Positions 24,344-33,019 of a DNA stretch of 64,000 bases are shown in pieces; within the stretch, counting starts at the first letter, position 1, and every line of letters starts with the position of its first letter. The stretch covers positions 1-64,000 of the forward strand of contig NZ_JACJJE010000011.1 of assembly GCF_016899775.1 (NCBI RefSeq), given 5' to 3'. The translations under genes were made by a program, and so were the position numbers. Origin of the DNA: Pseudoflavonifractor capillosus (GTDB taxonomy: Bacteria; Bacillota; Clostridia; Oscillospirales; Oscillospiraceae). Under the pieces are notes generated by a model that made no database searches, had not been told where the DNA came from, and saw only the letters and a list, made by a program, of their open reading frames with translations.

Positions 24344-25140
24344 GAAAGATCAAACACGGAAAAATGTCCGGGGGCTGCTCGGATTCCTGCTGTCTGAAGC
24401 TGGAGGGGGTGTCCGTCCACATCCAGGGGGAGGACATCCTGGAGGACGTGTCCTTCCACCTCCACTGCGGGGAGATCACCGCCCTCATCGGCCCCAACGG
24501 GGCGGGCAAGTCCACCCTGTTCCGCAGCGTTCTGGGCCAGCTCTCCTACCAGGGGAACATTACCTTCTCCCCGGCGGGGGGACCGGCCATCCGCCTGGCG
24601 GACGGGACGGTGATGGGGGGGACCCGCCCCCTCATCGGATATGTGCCCCAGTCCCCCAGCTTTGACCGGGGGGACCCCATCTCGGTGCTGGACTTCTTCA
24701 CCGCCGCCACCTCCAAGTGGCCGGTGTGCCTGCCCATCCCCCAAAAATACCGGGAGCGGTGCCGGATGAGCCTGGAGCGGGTCCACGGGGGGGATCTGCT
24801 GGACAAGCCCATGGGGGGCCTGTCCGGGGGACAGCTCCAGCGGGTGCTGCTGGCCCTGGCCCTGGAGCCGGTGCCCCACATCCTCATTCTGGACGAGCCC
24901 CTGTCCGGGGTGGACATTGAGGGGGAGCACCAGCTGCTGGAGATGCTGGACGAGCTGCGAACCGAGTACGACCTGTCCATCCTCCTGTCCACCCACGACT
25001 TCGCCACCTTGAACCAGTTTGCGGATAAAGTAATTTTACTGAACAAGCGCATCCTGAAGGTGGGGCCCCCGGACGAGGTCACCGCCTCCCCGGAGTTTTA
25101 CGAGACCTTCCATCTGCGGATGGGGAAAGGGGGGATGTGA
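24340..25140 (+). CDS. znuC: zinc ABC transporter ATP-binding protein
   Basis: 266 residues, overlapping znuA by 4 bp (ATGA). Walker A GPNGAGKST, signature LSGGQLQR, Walker B HILILDEP and switch histidine in LLSTHDF are all present. A Cys-containing N-terminal extension (SGGCSDSCC) precedes the usual start of the ATPase fold and could bind metal. It powers uptake through ZnuB. Confidence 0.93.
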   Translation: MRKIKHGKMSGGCSDSCCLKLEGVSVHIQGEDILEDVSFHLHCGEITALIGPNGAGKSTLFRSVLGQLSYQGNITFSPAGGPAIRLADGTVMGGTRPLIGYVPQSPSFDRGDPISVLDFFTAATSKWPVCLPIPQKYRERCRMSLERVHGGDLLDKPMGGLSGGQLQRVLLALALEPVPHILILDEPLSGVDIEGEHQLLEMLDELRTEYDLSILLSTHDFATLNQFADKVILLNKRILKVGPPDEVTASPEFYETFHLRMGKGGM

Positions 25141-25141
25141 G

Positions 25142-25987
25142 ATGGAACTCTGGTACGCCATTGTGGACCTGCTCCCCTTTGAGTGGGCGGAGCCTGGCTC
25201 CATGTACTTTATGAAAAACGCCCTGCTGGCGGTGCTGGTCATCTCGCCCCTGTTCGGCATCCTCTCCACCATGGTGGTCCACAGCCGCATGTCCTTCTTC
25301 TCCGACGCCCTGGGCCACTCAGCCTTCACCGGCATGGCCATCGGGGCCCTGTGCGGCTTTGCCGAGCCCACCTGGGCGGCGGTGGTATTCGCGGTGGTGT
25401 TCGCCGTCCTCTTCAACGTGGTACGCCGCCGCACCGCCATGGCCAGCGACACGGTGATCGGGGTGTTCTCCTCCACCGCCGTGGCCCTGGGCATCTTCAT
25501 CTCCACCCTGGGCAGCCGGTCTTTCACCAAGTTCAACTCCCTGCTCATCGGCGATATCTTGTCGGTGGAGCCCTCCAAGATCGGGGTGCTGGCCCTCATT
25601 CTGCTGCTGGTGTGCGCCCTGTGGGGGCTCTCCTTCAACCAGCTCATGCTCTCCGCCGTCCACCCGGCCCTGGCGGACAGCCGGGGGGTGCGGGTCTTCT
25701 GGCAGGAGACCATTTTCTCCGTGGCCATCGCCGTGGTGGTCACCCTGTCCATGACCTGGATCGGCCTGCTGGTCATCAACTCCCTGCTGGTCCTTCCGGC
25801 CGCCGCCGCCCGGAACGTATCCCGGAACCTGTTCCAGTACCATCTGTTCTCCCTGCTGGGGGCGGTGCTGGCGGGGATCGCCGGTCTGATGACCTCCTAT
25901 TACGTGGGGTCCTCCGCCGGAGCCGCCATCACCCTGTACTTGGCGGTGTGGTTCTTCCTCACCTTCTTCCTGCGGAAGAAGGGGTGA
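25142..25987 (+). CDS. znuB: zinc ABC transporter permease
   Basis: 281 residues with about eight transmembrane helices of the ABC-3 permease family: MVVHSRMSFFSDALGHSAFTGMAIG is the conserved first cytoplasmic block, and DTVIGVFSSTAVALGIF and NSLLVLPAAAARN are typical. It starts 1 base after the znuC stop. The transporter is complete within the window. Confidence 0.93.
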   Translation: MELWYAIVDLLPFEWAEPGSMYFMKNALLAVLVISPLFGILSTMVVHSRMSFFSDALGHSAFTGMAIGALCGFAEPTWAAVVFAVVFAVLFNVVRRRTAMASDTVIGVFSSTAVALGIFISTLGSRSFTKFNSLLIGDILSVEPSKIGVLALILLLVCALWGLSFNQLMLSAVHPALADSRGVRVFWQETIFSVAIAVVVTLSMTWIGLLVINSLLVLPAAAARNVSRNLFQYHLFSLLGAVLAGIAGLMTSYYVGSSAGAAITLYLAVWFFLTFFLRKKG

Positions 25988-25996
25988 TCCTTTTTT

Positions 25997-26038
25997 GACA
26001 AAACGCCTCCGGCATCAGCGGCCGGAGGCGTTTTTGTC
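25997..26038 (+). terminator. intrinsic terminator after znuB
   Basis: Stem of about 17 bp (GACAAAACGCCTCCGGC with its complement, one bulged T) and TTTTTGTCTT beyond. Confidence 0.88.
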
Positions 26039-26147
26039 TTGTCCCCCGGTGTCAGCCGGTCCCGCCCCGCCATATACTGGGATGTAACGGAGAGGCCCGG
26101 GAGGGCGGCTCCGCACATGATCTCACAGAGGGGAGGCGCGTGTTGGT

Positions 26148-26222
26148 ATGGGTATCGTGGTGGTACGTTCCCCCAAATGCCTGCGGGGGCTGCTGCGCAG
26201 GCTCTTTGGACTGAAAGGCTGA
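26148..26222 (+). CDS. spoVM: stage V sporulation protein M (24 residues)
   Basis: A 24-codon gene, ATG 26148 to TGA 26220–26222. The peptide starts MGIVVVRSPKCL and ends RRLFGLKG. It has the SpoVM pattern: a short hydrophobic start, an invariant S/L-P-K proline-lysine, then an amphipathic helix with basic residues and a final F-G. SpoVM binds positively curved membrane of the forespore and anchors SpoIVA at the base of the spore coat. GGGGAGG lies about 11 bases upstream. A CATATACT box (26071–26078) could be the -10 of a sigma-E promoter. The next gene, sipL, encodes the other known SpoIVA partner of clostridia. Confidence 0.88.
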   Translation: MGIVVVRSPKCLRGLLRRLFGLKG

Positions 26223-26231
26223 ACCAGACCG

Positions 26232-26260
26232 GCATACTTCCTCTCCCTTGTACATATAGT
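26232..26260 (+). promoter_or_regulatory. sigma-E-like promoter of sipL
   Basis: -35 GCATACT (26232–26238), a 14-bp spacer and -10 CATATAGT (26253–26260), close to the sigma-E pattern KMATAWT–N14–CATACANT. sipL is expected to be expressed in the mother cell. Confidence 0.6.
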
Positions 26261-26317
26261 GTCCCAAAGCCAAGCCGCGGGGACCGCGGACACGGATGGA
26301 AAAGGGAGAGGAACCGT

Positions 26318-27844
26318 ATGGAACTGGAATTTGACCGGGATGTGATCCAAGGCTGCGAGGTGCTGGCGGACGGGACCGTCTGCCAGGAGGAGACGCTGGA
26401 GTCCATCGTGCCGGACGCCTGTCCGGACATTTTACGTATCGTGGCGGTGTGCGGACAGGCGGCCCTCAACGGCAAGCAGGCCAAAGAGGGGATGGCCCAG
26501 GCCAGCGGGACGGTGCGGGCGGTGATCCTGTACCAGCCCGAGGCGGGGGGAGGGCTGCGCCGCATGGAGGCGGCCCTGCCCTTCACCGCCCAGTTGGAGG
26601 CCCCCGGCCTCACGGACCGGGGAACGGTACAGGCCTGCGTCCGCCTGCGGGGGGCGGAGGCCCGGGCCCTGAACCCCCGGAAAGTGCTGCTGCGGGCCGA
26701 CCTGGCGGTGGACCTGACCGCCTTCCAGCCCAAAGAGCAGGTGTGCTGTCAGGGGGTGCTGGAGCCGGAGGCCAACGGGGTCCAGGAGAAGATCACCGAG
26801 GGGGAGACCTACCAGCTCTCCGCCGTCCAGGAGAAGCCCTTCACCTTCTCCGACCAGGTGCGCCTCAACGGCGGCCCGGGGGAGGCGGCCCAGCTGCTGG
26901 CCTGCCGGGCGGTGCCCCTGTGTGGGGAGTGCAAGCTCATCGGCACCAAGCTCATTTTCAAAGGGACGGTGGAGCTCCAGCTCCTCATGCAGGAGGCGGG
27001 GGGCGGCCTGACCTCCTACCACGAGTCTATGCCCTTCTCTCAGGTGATGGAGGTCCCCGGGGTGGGAGAGAGCGGCGACTGCCGCCTGGCGGTGGAGCTC
27101 ACCCAGTACAGCTGCGAGCCCTCCGGGGAGGATGGGCGGACCCTGGAGCTCACCGTGGATCTGCTGGCCCAGGCCCAGATCTGGAGCCGCCGGCCGGTGG
27201 CTGTCCTACAGGACCTGTACAGCACCGCCTTCCAGACCCAGGTGGAGCGGGAGGAGCAGTCCCTGTGGCAGCTGCTGGAGCTGTCCAGCCGGGTGCAGAA
27301 CGTGCGGGAGCTCTTTGAGACGGGGACGGCCCCCCGGAGCGTGGTGGACAGCTGGGCCTCCCTGGGGGAGATCCGCCGCAGCCGGGAGGGGGAGGAGCTG
27401 GTGCTGGAGGGAGAGGTCCAGGTGACCGTCCTCTATCTGGACGAGGAGGAGACCCCCCAGGTGTTTCAGAAGACCATGGGGGTGGCCTGCCGCCTGGAGG
27501 CCCCCGCCGGGGCCCTGTGCCGCTGCCGGATGGTGACGCCGGGGGAGGTCTTTGCCACCCCCGCCGCCGGAGGGGTGGAGGTGCGCTTCAACCTGGAGTT
27601 CCAGTGCCTGGTGCTGGAGGAGCGGAAGCTCACCGCCGTGTGCGGAGCCGCACTGGGCGAGCCCCGGACCAGGGGAGAGGGGGATCAGCCCTCGGTGGTC
27701 CTCCGCCTGGCCGAGCAAGGAGAGGGCCTGTGGGAGCTGGCCAAGTGCTACGGCACCACCATGGAGCAGATCCTCCAGGCCAACCAGCTGGAGGAGGGGA
27801 CGCTGCCCACGGGGCGGATGCTGCTCATTCCCAGCGTGAGGTAA
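26318..27844 (+). CDS. sipL: SipL-like spore morphogenesis protein (DUF3794/SPOCS repeats plus LysM)
   Basis: 508 residues. The N-terminal DVIQGCEVLADGTVCQEETLESIVPDACPDILRIV and later repeats of the same type (CPDILRIV, DLTAFQPKEQVCCQGVLE, VQVTVLYLDEEE) are DUF3794/SPOCS modules. A C-terminal LysM domain (LWELAKCYGTTMEQILQANQ…LLIPSV, about 468–508) ends the protein. This matches SipL of Clostridioides, which binds SpoIVA through LysM and is needed to anchor the coat. It follows spoVM directly. ATG 26318 follows AAGGGAGAGG. Confidence 0.88.
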   Translation: MELEFDRDVIQGCEVLADGTVCQEETLESIVPDACPDILRIVAVCGQAALNGKQAKEGMAQASGTVRAVILYQPEAGGGLRRMEAALPFTAQLEAPGLTDRGTVQACVRLRGAEARALNPRKVLLRADLAVDLTAFQPKEQVCCQGVLEPEANGVQEKITEGETYQLSAVQEKPFTFSDQVRLNGGPGEAAQLLACRAVPLCGECKLIGTKLIFKGTVELQLLMQEAGGGLTSYHESMPFSQVMEVPGVGESGDCRLAVELTQYSCEPSGEDGRTLELTVDLLAQAQIWSRRPVAVLQDLYSTAFQTQVEREEQSLWQLLELSSRVQNVRELFETGTAPRSVVDSWASLGEIRRSREGEELVLEGEVQVTVLYLDEEETPQVFQKTMGVACRLEAPAGALCRCRMVTPGEVFATPAAGGVEVRFNLEFQCLVLEERKLTAVCGAALGEPRTRGEGDQPSVVLRLAEQGEGLWELAKCYGTTMEQILQANQLEEGTLPTGRMLLIPSVR

Positions 27845-27864
27845 AGATTTCTTTTGGGGGTATT

Positions 27865-28520
27865 GGGGAGTTTCGCCGCCCCGGCGGCGAGTTTCTTTCC
27901 CAACGATGGGAAAGAAACCAATGGCCCAGGCCACCCTCTCTTGCCCCTTCGGGGCAATTCACCTTGAGGATCGCCGGGAGACGGCTCCAGATGAGCACTT
28001 TGTGCTCATAGTCGCCTCCCCTACCCCCTCTGGCCCTTCGGGCCATCTCCCCCTGACAGGGGGAGTCGGCCCCGGACCCCCATTACGGGGGACGCGTACC
28101 TGTGAGATGGAAGAAAATTTCCGGCGCGCAAAATCTGAGTAGCAGTCTAAATTCCTGCCGGGCCACTGGGCCCTGAGTTTGCAAAAATTGCCGCTGGTGC
28201 GGTTCCACTTCGGCGCCTGGCTTGGCCGAGCAGGTGTTTGCTGGTCCGTTGTCTGCGGGCCGGTCTGGGACCGGCCCCTACATTAAAAACAGGCGGCTTC
28301 CAGATCTGCCGTAGGGGCGGGTGTCCTCACCCGCCCGTCCCGAACCGTGTTTCATTCCTGGGCGGGCCGGCCAGTGTCCGGCCCATACGAAAAAGAAAGA
28401 ATGTTTCCGGATTCGCCGTAGGGGCGGCTATCAGCCGCCCGCAAGCCTTCCCCTTTAGGGGAAGGTGCCGAGCGAAGCGAGGCGGATGAGGTCTGTAGGG
28501 GCGGCACACCGGGCCGCCCG
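27865..28520 (+). repeat. dispersed hairpin repeat, copy R4 (fills the 27845–28653 gap)
   Basis: Starts with the exact 16-bp terminal repeat GGGGAGTTTCGCCGCC (27865–27880), then hairpin 2 GTTTCTTTCCC…GGGAAAGAAACC. Later blocks shared with other copies are GATGAGCAC-TTT-GTGCTCAT, CCATTACGGGGGACGCG, TTCCGGCGCGCAAAATCTGA, GGGCCACTGGGCCCTGA and four GTAGGGGC-type hairpins. No matching right terminal repeat is found, so the copy is one-sided. No protein-coding gene is seen in the gap. Confidence 0.85.
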
Positions 28521-28584
28521 CCCTCGCCCGGCTGTGCCGTCTCCCACGGAACGGGAGAGCGCAAACTCCCCAGAAAAACCGAAA

Positions 28585-28624
28585 ACCCGCGCCGGTCTTC
28601 CGAAAAGGGGAGGACGGCGCGGGT
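28585..28624 (-). terminator. intrinsic terminator after leuA
   Basis: 10-bp stem ACCCGCGCCG/CGGCGCGGGT; on the minus strand it is followed by TTTTCGGTTTTTC. Confidence 0.75.
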
Positions 28625-28653
28625 CTGTATCTGTGAAAGGACGGGAGAAAACC

Positions 28654-30339
28654 TTACTTCCGCTTGGAGCGGTTGATGGCGGACAGGATGGCCCGGAGGG
28701 GAGCCAGGTTGATATTGTGGGACAGGCCCACGCCCCAGTACTTCTTGCCGTCCCGCTGGTCCTGGAGCAGGATATAGGCCACGCCCTGGGAGTCGGAGCC
28801 GTTGGTGATGGCGTGGGACTTGTAGTCCAGGAAGGTGTAGTGGTCCATGCGCTCCCCCTGGATGGCGTGGAAGAAGGCGTCGATGGGGCCGTTGCCCTCG
28901 CCGGACACGTCGAAGATGGTGTCCGTGTGCTGGAGAGTGCCCTGGAAGGCCACGTGGGAGTGGCCCTCAGCGTCAATGGTCTCGGTGAAAGCGTGCTTGA
29001 GCAGCTTGTAGGGCTCCTTGGCCTCGATATACTCCTGATGGAACAGCTCGTTAATGCGCTCGGGGCTGATCTCGGTGCCCACCTTGTCGGTCTCCACCTG
29101 GACGATGTGGCCGAACTCCGGGTGCATGGTCTTGGGCAGGTCGTAGCCGAAATTGTGTTCCATGATATAGGCGGCGCCGCCCTTGCCGGACTGGGAGTTG
29201 ATGCGGATGATGGGCTCGTACTCCCGGCCCACGTCGGCGGGGTCGATGGGCAGATAGGGGATCTCCCAGAAGTCGGAATTGGACTCCTTCATATACTGGC
29301 TGCCCTTGTTGATGGCGTCCTGGTGGCTGCCGGAGAAGGCGGTGAATACCAGCTTGCCGGCATAGGGCTGCCGGTCGCCCACGGGCATTTTGGTGGTGCG
29401 CTCGAACATCTCCTTGATCTTGTTCATGTCGGAGAAGTCCAGCTCCGGGTCCACCCCCTGGGTGTACATGTTCATGGCCAGGGTGACGATGTCCACGTTG
29501 CCGGTGCGCTCGCCGTTGCCGAACAGGGTGGCCTCCACCCGGTCGGCCCCGGCCAGCAGGCCCATCTCGGCGGTGGCCACGCCGGTGCCCCGGTCGTTGT
29601 GGGGGTGGAGGGAGATGATGGCGCTCTCCCGCCCCGGCAGCTTGCGGATGAAGTACTCCAGCATGTCGGCGAACTGGTTGGGCATGCAGTTCTCCACGGT
29701 AGTGGGCAGGTTCAGGATGACCTTGTTTTCCGGGGTGGCGTGGAGGTGGTCCAGCACCGCCTGGCAGATCTCCACGGCATAGTCCATCTCGGTGCCCATG
29801 AAGGACTCGGGGGAGTACTCGAAGCGCAGGTTCATGCCCTCGTCGATGAGGGGCTTGGACATCTCATAGATGAGGTCGGCGGCGTCGGTGGCGATTTTGG
29901 TGATGCCGTCGGTGTCCATGTGGAAGACCACCTTCCGCTGGAGGGTGGAGGTGGAGTTGTAGAAGTGGAGAATGACGTTCTTGGCGCCCTTGATGGCCTC
30001 GAAGGTCTTTTTGATCAGATGCTCCCGGGCCTGGACCAGCACCTGGATGGTCACGTCGTCGGGGATGTGCCCCCCCTCGATGAGCTCCCGGCAGATCTCA
30101 TACTCCGTCTCGCTGGCGGAGGGGAAGCCGATCTCGATCTCCTTGATGCCGATGTCCACCAGAGTGTGGAAGTACTCCAGCTTCTCCTGGAGATTCATGG
30201 GATCCACCAGGGCCTGGTTGCCGTCCCGCAGGTCCACGGAGCACCAGGTGGGGGCCTTGGTAATCACCTTGTCGGGCCAGGTGCGGCCCACGATCTTCTG
30301 GGGCTGGAAGGGGATATACTTTTTGTAGCCTGGATTCAT
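28654..30339 (-). CDS. leuA: 2-isopropylmalate synthase (long, LeuA type 2)
   Basis: First committed step of leucine synthesis: acetyl-CoA plus 2-oxoisovalerate. 561 residues, the longer class also found in actinobacteria. WCSVDLRDGNQALVDPM holds the metal- and substrate-binding DLRDGNQ, SLHPHNDRGTGVATAE the HxHND-type ligands, and the C-terminal regulatory domain ends with HAITNGSDSQGVAYI. The start at 30339 follows AGGAGG; the frame runs on into the leader but that part is the T-box terminator. Expression is controlled by the T-box leader upstream. Confidence 0.93.
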   Translation of the reverse strand: MNPGYKKYIPFQPQKIVGRTWPDKVITKAPTWCSVDLRDGNQALVDPMNLQEKLEYFHTLVDIGIKEIEIGFPSASETEYEICRELIEGGHIPDDVTIQVLVQAREHLIKKTFEAIKGAKNVILHFYNSTSTLQRKVVFHMDTDGITKIATDAADLIYEMSKPLIDEGMNLRFEYSPESFMGTEMDYAVEICQAVLDHLHATPENKVILNLPTTVENCMPNQFADMLEYFIRKLPGRESAIISLHPHNDRGTGVATAEMGLLAGADRVEATLFGNGERTGNVDIVTLAMNMYTQGVDPELDFSDMNKIKEMFERTTKMPVGDRQPYAGKLVFTAFSGSHQDAINKGSQYMKESNSDFWEIPYLPIDPADVGREYEPIIRINSQSGKGGAAYIMEHNFGYDLPKTMHPEFGHIVQVETDKVGTEISPERINELFHQEYIEAKEPYKLLKHAFTETIDAEGHSHVAFQGTLQHTDTIFDVSGEGNGPIDAFFHAIQGERMDHYTFLDYKSHAITNGSDSQGVAYILLQDQRDGKKYWGVGLSHNINLAPLRAILSAINRSKRK

Positions 30340-30398
30340 AGGAAAAACCTCCTGCATGATGGTCCCGCGGTTGGGGGCGGGCCGGGTCGCGGGGGCAT

Positions 30399-30668
30399 GA
30401 AAAAACGCCCCCGACTTTTTCAAGTCAGGGGCGTGGAATGTTGCTCACGCGGTACCACCCTGGTTCAGCCGCCGGTCACCCGAACGGCCCTCAAAGCCTC
30501 CAACAAGGCCGCGGCCAGTAACGAGGCCAACCGTCCCGCCCTACTTATTGTTCAGGCGGACTGCTCAGGGACCAGTTATCCACAGGGCGGCCACGCACCG
30601 GTTTGCACCAGCCACCGGCTCTCTGAAGGGGGCGTGCCCTGTCTTTTTTCCCGTCGCTGCATTTGATG
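30399..30668 (-). ncRNA. T-box riboswitch leader of leuA
   Basis: On the minus strand the leader contains the AG-bulge/distal-loop stretch CAGAGAGCCGGTGGCTGG of Stem I, a terminal TGAGCAG, and the T-box core AACCAGGGTGGTACCGCG (about 30447–30464). A 13-bp terminator stem with a T-tract follows (30405–30434, then TTTTTTC). In Stem I a CTG leucine triplet (complement of 30573–30575) lies where the specifier is expected, in GATAACTGG; the register is uncertain. Uncharged tRNA, most likely tRNA-Leu given the gene, would prevent termination. Confidence 0.88.
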
Positions 30669-30674
30669 TTCTAC

Positions 30675-30703
30675 ATTTTAACGAAGGAACGGCGGTTTGT
30701 CAA
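30675..30703 (-). promoter_or_regulatory. leuA promoter, overlapping the mscS stop codon
   Basis: Minus-strand -35 TTGACA (30698–30703), a 17-bp spacer and -10 TAAAAT (30675–30680). The mscS stop codon (30700–30702) lies inside the -35 hexamer. Confidence 0.82.
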
Positions 30704-31539
30704 GTGGATTTTTCCGAGGGGTCGGGAATCAGGTGCACATCCATCTGGGGATAGGGCATGGACACCCCCCGGCGCTGGAAGGCGGGGAGGATGGCCTCCA
30801 GCAGCTGATAATAGGTATTCCAGTAGTCCCCTGTGGTGGTCCAGGCCCGGATCAGGTAATTGACTCCGCTGTCCCCATATCCGCTCAGGCGGATCTCCGG
30901 GGCGGGGTCCTGGAAGATGGCGGGGAACTGGCTTACGGCGTCAGCCAGGGCGGCCTTCACATCCTCCGCCTTGTCCTGGTAGGAGGCGCTGACGGTGATT
31001 TCCATGCGCCGCTTGCCCAGGCGGGTGTAGTTGATGATGGTGGCGGAGGAGAGCTGGCTGTTGGGGATGTAGATCTCCTTGTTTTCCACGGTGGTCAGGG
31101 TGCTGTAGGACATGCCGATCATGGACACGGTGCCCGACACCGCGCCGATCTCCACATAGTCCCCGATGGTGAAGGGCTTGGACACCAGCAGCATGATGCC
31201 CCCGGCCAGGTTGGACAGGGTGTTCTGAAGGGCCAGAGAGACAGCCAGACCGGCCACGCTCAGAAGGGCGATGATAGAGGTGAGCTCCACCCCCATAGAC
31301 CCCAGGAGCACCAGGGCCAGCAGCAGCCACAGCACAACGGACAGGGCGGAGCGGAGGTACCGGTGAATGGGGGCCAGGGCGGCGTTTCGGGATAAAATGC
31401 GCTCCACCGCCCGCTGGATCAGTTTGATGGCCACCACGCCGACGGCCAGCACCAGGACGGCCCGCAGAATGTTGTCCAGGGAGAGGGCCTGGAGATTGAA
31501 GCCCCCGGCTGCTTGGGACAGGATCTCGTCTAATGTCAT
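30700..31539 (-). CDS. small-conductance mechanosensitive channel (MscS family)
   Basis: 279 residues, three N-terminal helices then the MscS pore and beta domain: VAGLAVSLALQNTLSNLAGGIMLLVSKPFTIGDYVEIG is the pore-lining TM3 and following motif, with TVENKEIYIPNSQL in the beta domain. It opens under membrane tension and releases solutes after osmotic downshock. ATG 31539 follows GGAGG. It lies between the MntR-like repressor gene, which has its own terminator, and leuA, whose promoter overlaps its end. Confidence 0.92.
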   Translation of the reverse strand: MTLDEILSQAAGGFNLQALSLDNILRAVLVLAVGVVAIKLIQRAVERILSRNAALAPIHRYLRSALSVVLWLLLALVLLGSMGVELTSIIALLSVAGLAVSLALQNTLSNLAGGIMLLVSKPFTIGDYVEIGAVSGTVSMIGMSYSTLTTVENKEIYIPNSQLSSATIINYTRLGKRRMEITVSASYQDKAEDVKAALADAVSQFPAIFQDPAPEIRLSGYGDSGVNYLIRAWTTTGDYWNTYYQLLEAILPAFQRRGVSMPYPQMDVHLIPDPSEKST

Positions 31540-31579
31540 GGAAAGACCTCCGTTTCTGAGGAATGCAGGGTGATAAAAC

Positions 31580-31612
31580 GGCGCGCGGGAGCGGTTCCAT
31601 CTCTCGCGCGCC
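31580..31612 (-). terminator. terminator after the MntR-like gene
   Basis: 12-bp GC-rich stem GGCGCGCGGGAG / CTCTCGCGCGCC (one G-U); on the minus strand it is followed by GTTTTATC. Confidence 0.7.
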
Positions 31613-31620
31613 AGAACGAA

Positions 31621-32010
31621 TCAGGTAGGATTCTCCTGCGTATATTGATGAACGTGGCGCTTGAGGCACTCAAAGGTCTCGGCGCTGATGTCGTGCTCAA
31701 TGCGGCAGGCGTCGGCGGCGGCCACCTCCGGGGAGACGCCCAGCATCACCAGCCACTCGCTCAAAAAGCGGTGGCGCTCATAGACCCGCTGGGCCTCGGA
31801 CTCCCCCTGGGGGGTGAGCTCCAGCCGCCCGTCCTTTTCCATGTTCAGATAGCCGTTGCTCTTCAGAATGGAGACCGCCCGGCTCACCGAGGGCTTGGAG
31901 AAGCCCAGATGCTGGGCCACGTCAATGGAGCGCACATTTCCCTTCTGCTGGCGCAGAACCAAAATCGCCTCCAGATAGTCCTCGCCAGATTCGTGCAGTA
32001 CCATGCTCAT
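31621..32010 (-). CDS. DtxR/MntR-family metal-dependent repressor
   Basis: 129 residues. N-terminal winged helix ESGEDYLEAILVLRQQKGNVRSIDVAQHLGFSKPSVSRAV, then the dimerisation and metal-binding domain with VYERHRFLSEWLVMLGVSPEVAAADACRIEHDISAETF, matching MntR (the H-x-x-L and E-H-x-I ligand regions). It has no SH3 domain, so it is MntR-sized rather than DtxR-sized. It probably represses manganese or iron uptake genes elsewhere. ATG 32010 or 32004 may be the start, both near AAAGGAG. Confidence 0.88.
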   Translation of the reverse strand: MSMVLHESGEDYLEAILVLRQQKGNVRSIDVAQHLGFSKPSVSRAVSILKSNGYLNMEKDGRLELTPQGESEAQRVYERHRFLSEWLVMLGVSPEVAAADACRIEHDISAETFECLKRHVHQYTQENPT

Positions 32011-32047
32011 ACGCTCCTTTGTATCTTGAATTTAGATTGGTTTTTGT

Positions 32048-32076
32048 AGTATACCATGTTTCCCTGTTTTTTTCAA
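32048..32076 (-). promoter_or_regulatory. promoter of the MntR-like gene
   Basis: Minus-strand -35 TTGAAA (32071–32076), a 17-bp spacer and -10 TATACT (32048–32053). Confidence 0.75.
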
Positions 32077-32106
32077 CGCAAAACTAGGGGGTGGTGATTT
32101 ACGCGC

Positions 32107-33016
32107 GGGGGATTTCGCCGCCTGCGGGCGGCGAGTTACTTTGCCCATGGCGGCAAAGTAACCAAAACGCCCCCGGGGACGGCTCAGGCGAAGCGCCGGA
32201 ACGGCGCTTCGATTCGCCTTTCCCCGGACCCCTTTTTACGGGGGACGCCCTCCTGGTTTGTGCTGCCATGGTTCCGGCGCGCAAAATCAGGAGTGCTTGC
32301 CTGCGTTTTCTTCCGGCCCCACTGGGGGCCTTGGTGGGCAAAATTTGATTTTGCTGCGGTTTACGGACTGCGCCTGAGTTTGCCGAGCCAACGCTCCCGG
32401 TGCGTATTCTGGCGGGAGGCCCAAGGGCCTCCCCTACCCAATTCCGGAAGGTTTTCTTGAGAACCGTATGGGAGGGGCTGAAGGTGAATCGGCCGAAGGC
32501 CGAGAGAAGCCACCTTGGGGTGTGTCCCTCCCGCGGGCCGGCCAGTGTCCAGCCCCTACGAAAACAACGCGGCCGCGACCAGATCCGCCGTAGGGGCGGC
32601 CCTTGCGGTCGCCTGTACTCCCGGTGCGAATCCTGGCGGGCGCATGCTATGCGCCCCTACTGGTTTCCGGTGGACTGTAGGGGCGGCTATCAGCCGCCCG
32701 TCCGAGCCTTTCCCCTCCAAGGGGGAAGGACGATTCCCACTATCAGGGGGAAATGTCCCGAAGGGACAAAAGGGGTAGGGGGGGCACGGCGAAGCCGTGA
32801 CGGATGAGGGTGCTCTCTTGGACCGCAATCCATATTCCAACGGGCGGGCGGGTGAGGGCACCCGCCCCTACGGCGAAAGCCGCACCGTAGCTGTTGATTC
32901 GGCAGAGCCAGGTGCGGTTGTGGAGCCGCAGCAGCGGCAATTTTTGCAAACCCAGGGCCCAGCGGCCCGGATGGAACCGCAGAAAGTCACTCGCCGCCGG
33001 GGCGGCGAAACTCCTC
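32107..33016. repeat. full-length dispersed hairpin element, copy R5 (about 910 bp)
   Basis: Left end GGGGGATTTCGCCGCC (32107–32122) and right end GGCGGCGAAACTCC (33001–33014) are inverted repeats. Inside the left end: hairpin 1 CGCCGCC-TGCG-GGCGGCG, hairpin 2 GTTACTTTGCC…GGCAAAGTAAC, then CCAAAACGCC, a long imperfect stem closed by CCGGGGA…TCCCCGG, and several GTAGGGGCGG hairpins. The whole element is the approximate reverse complement of R6; 32523–32596 matches the complement of 37582–37655 without a difference (74 bases). No coding gene is recognised in it. Confidence 0.9.
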
Positions 33017-33019
33017 CCG

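Noticed and set aside
28465-30666. 733-codon plus-strand frame opposite leuA
   Set aside because: It reads through the complement of leuA and the T-box leader and shows only low-complexity composition.
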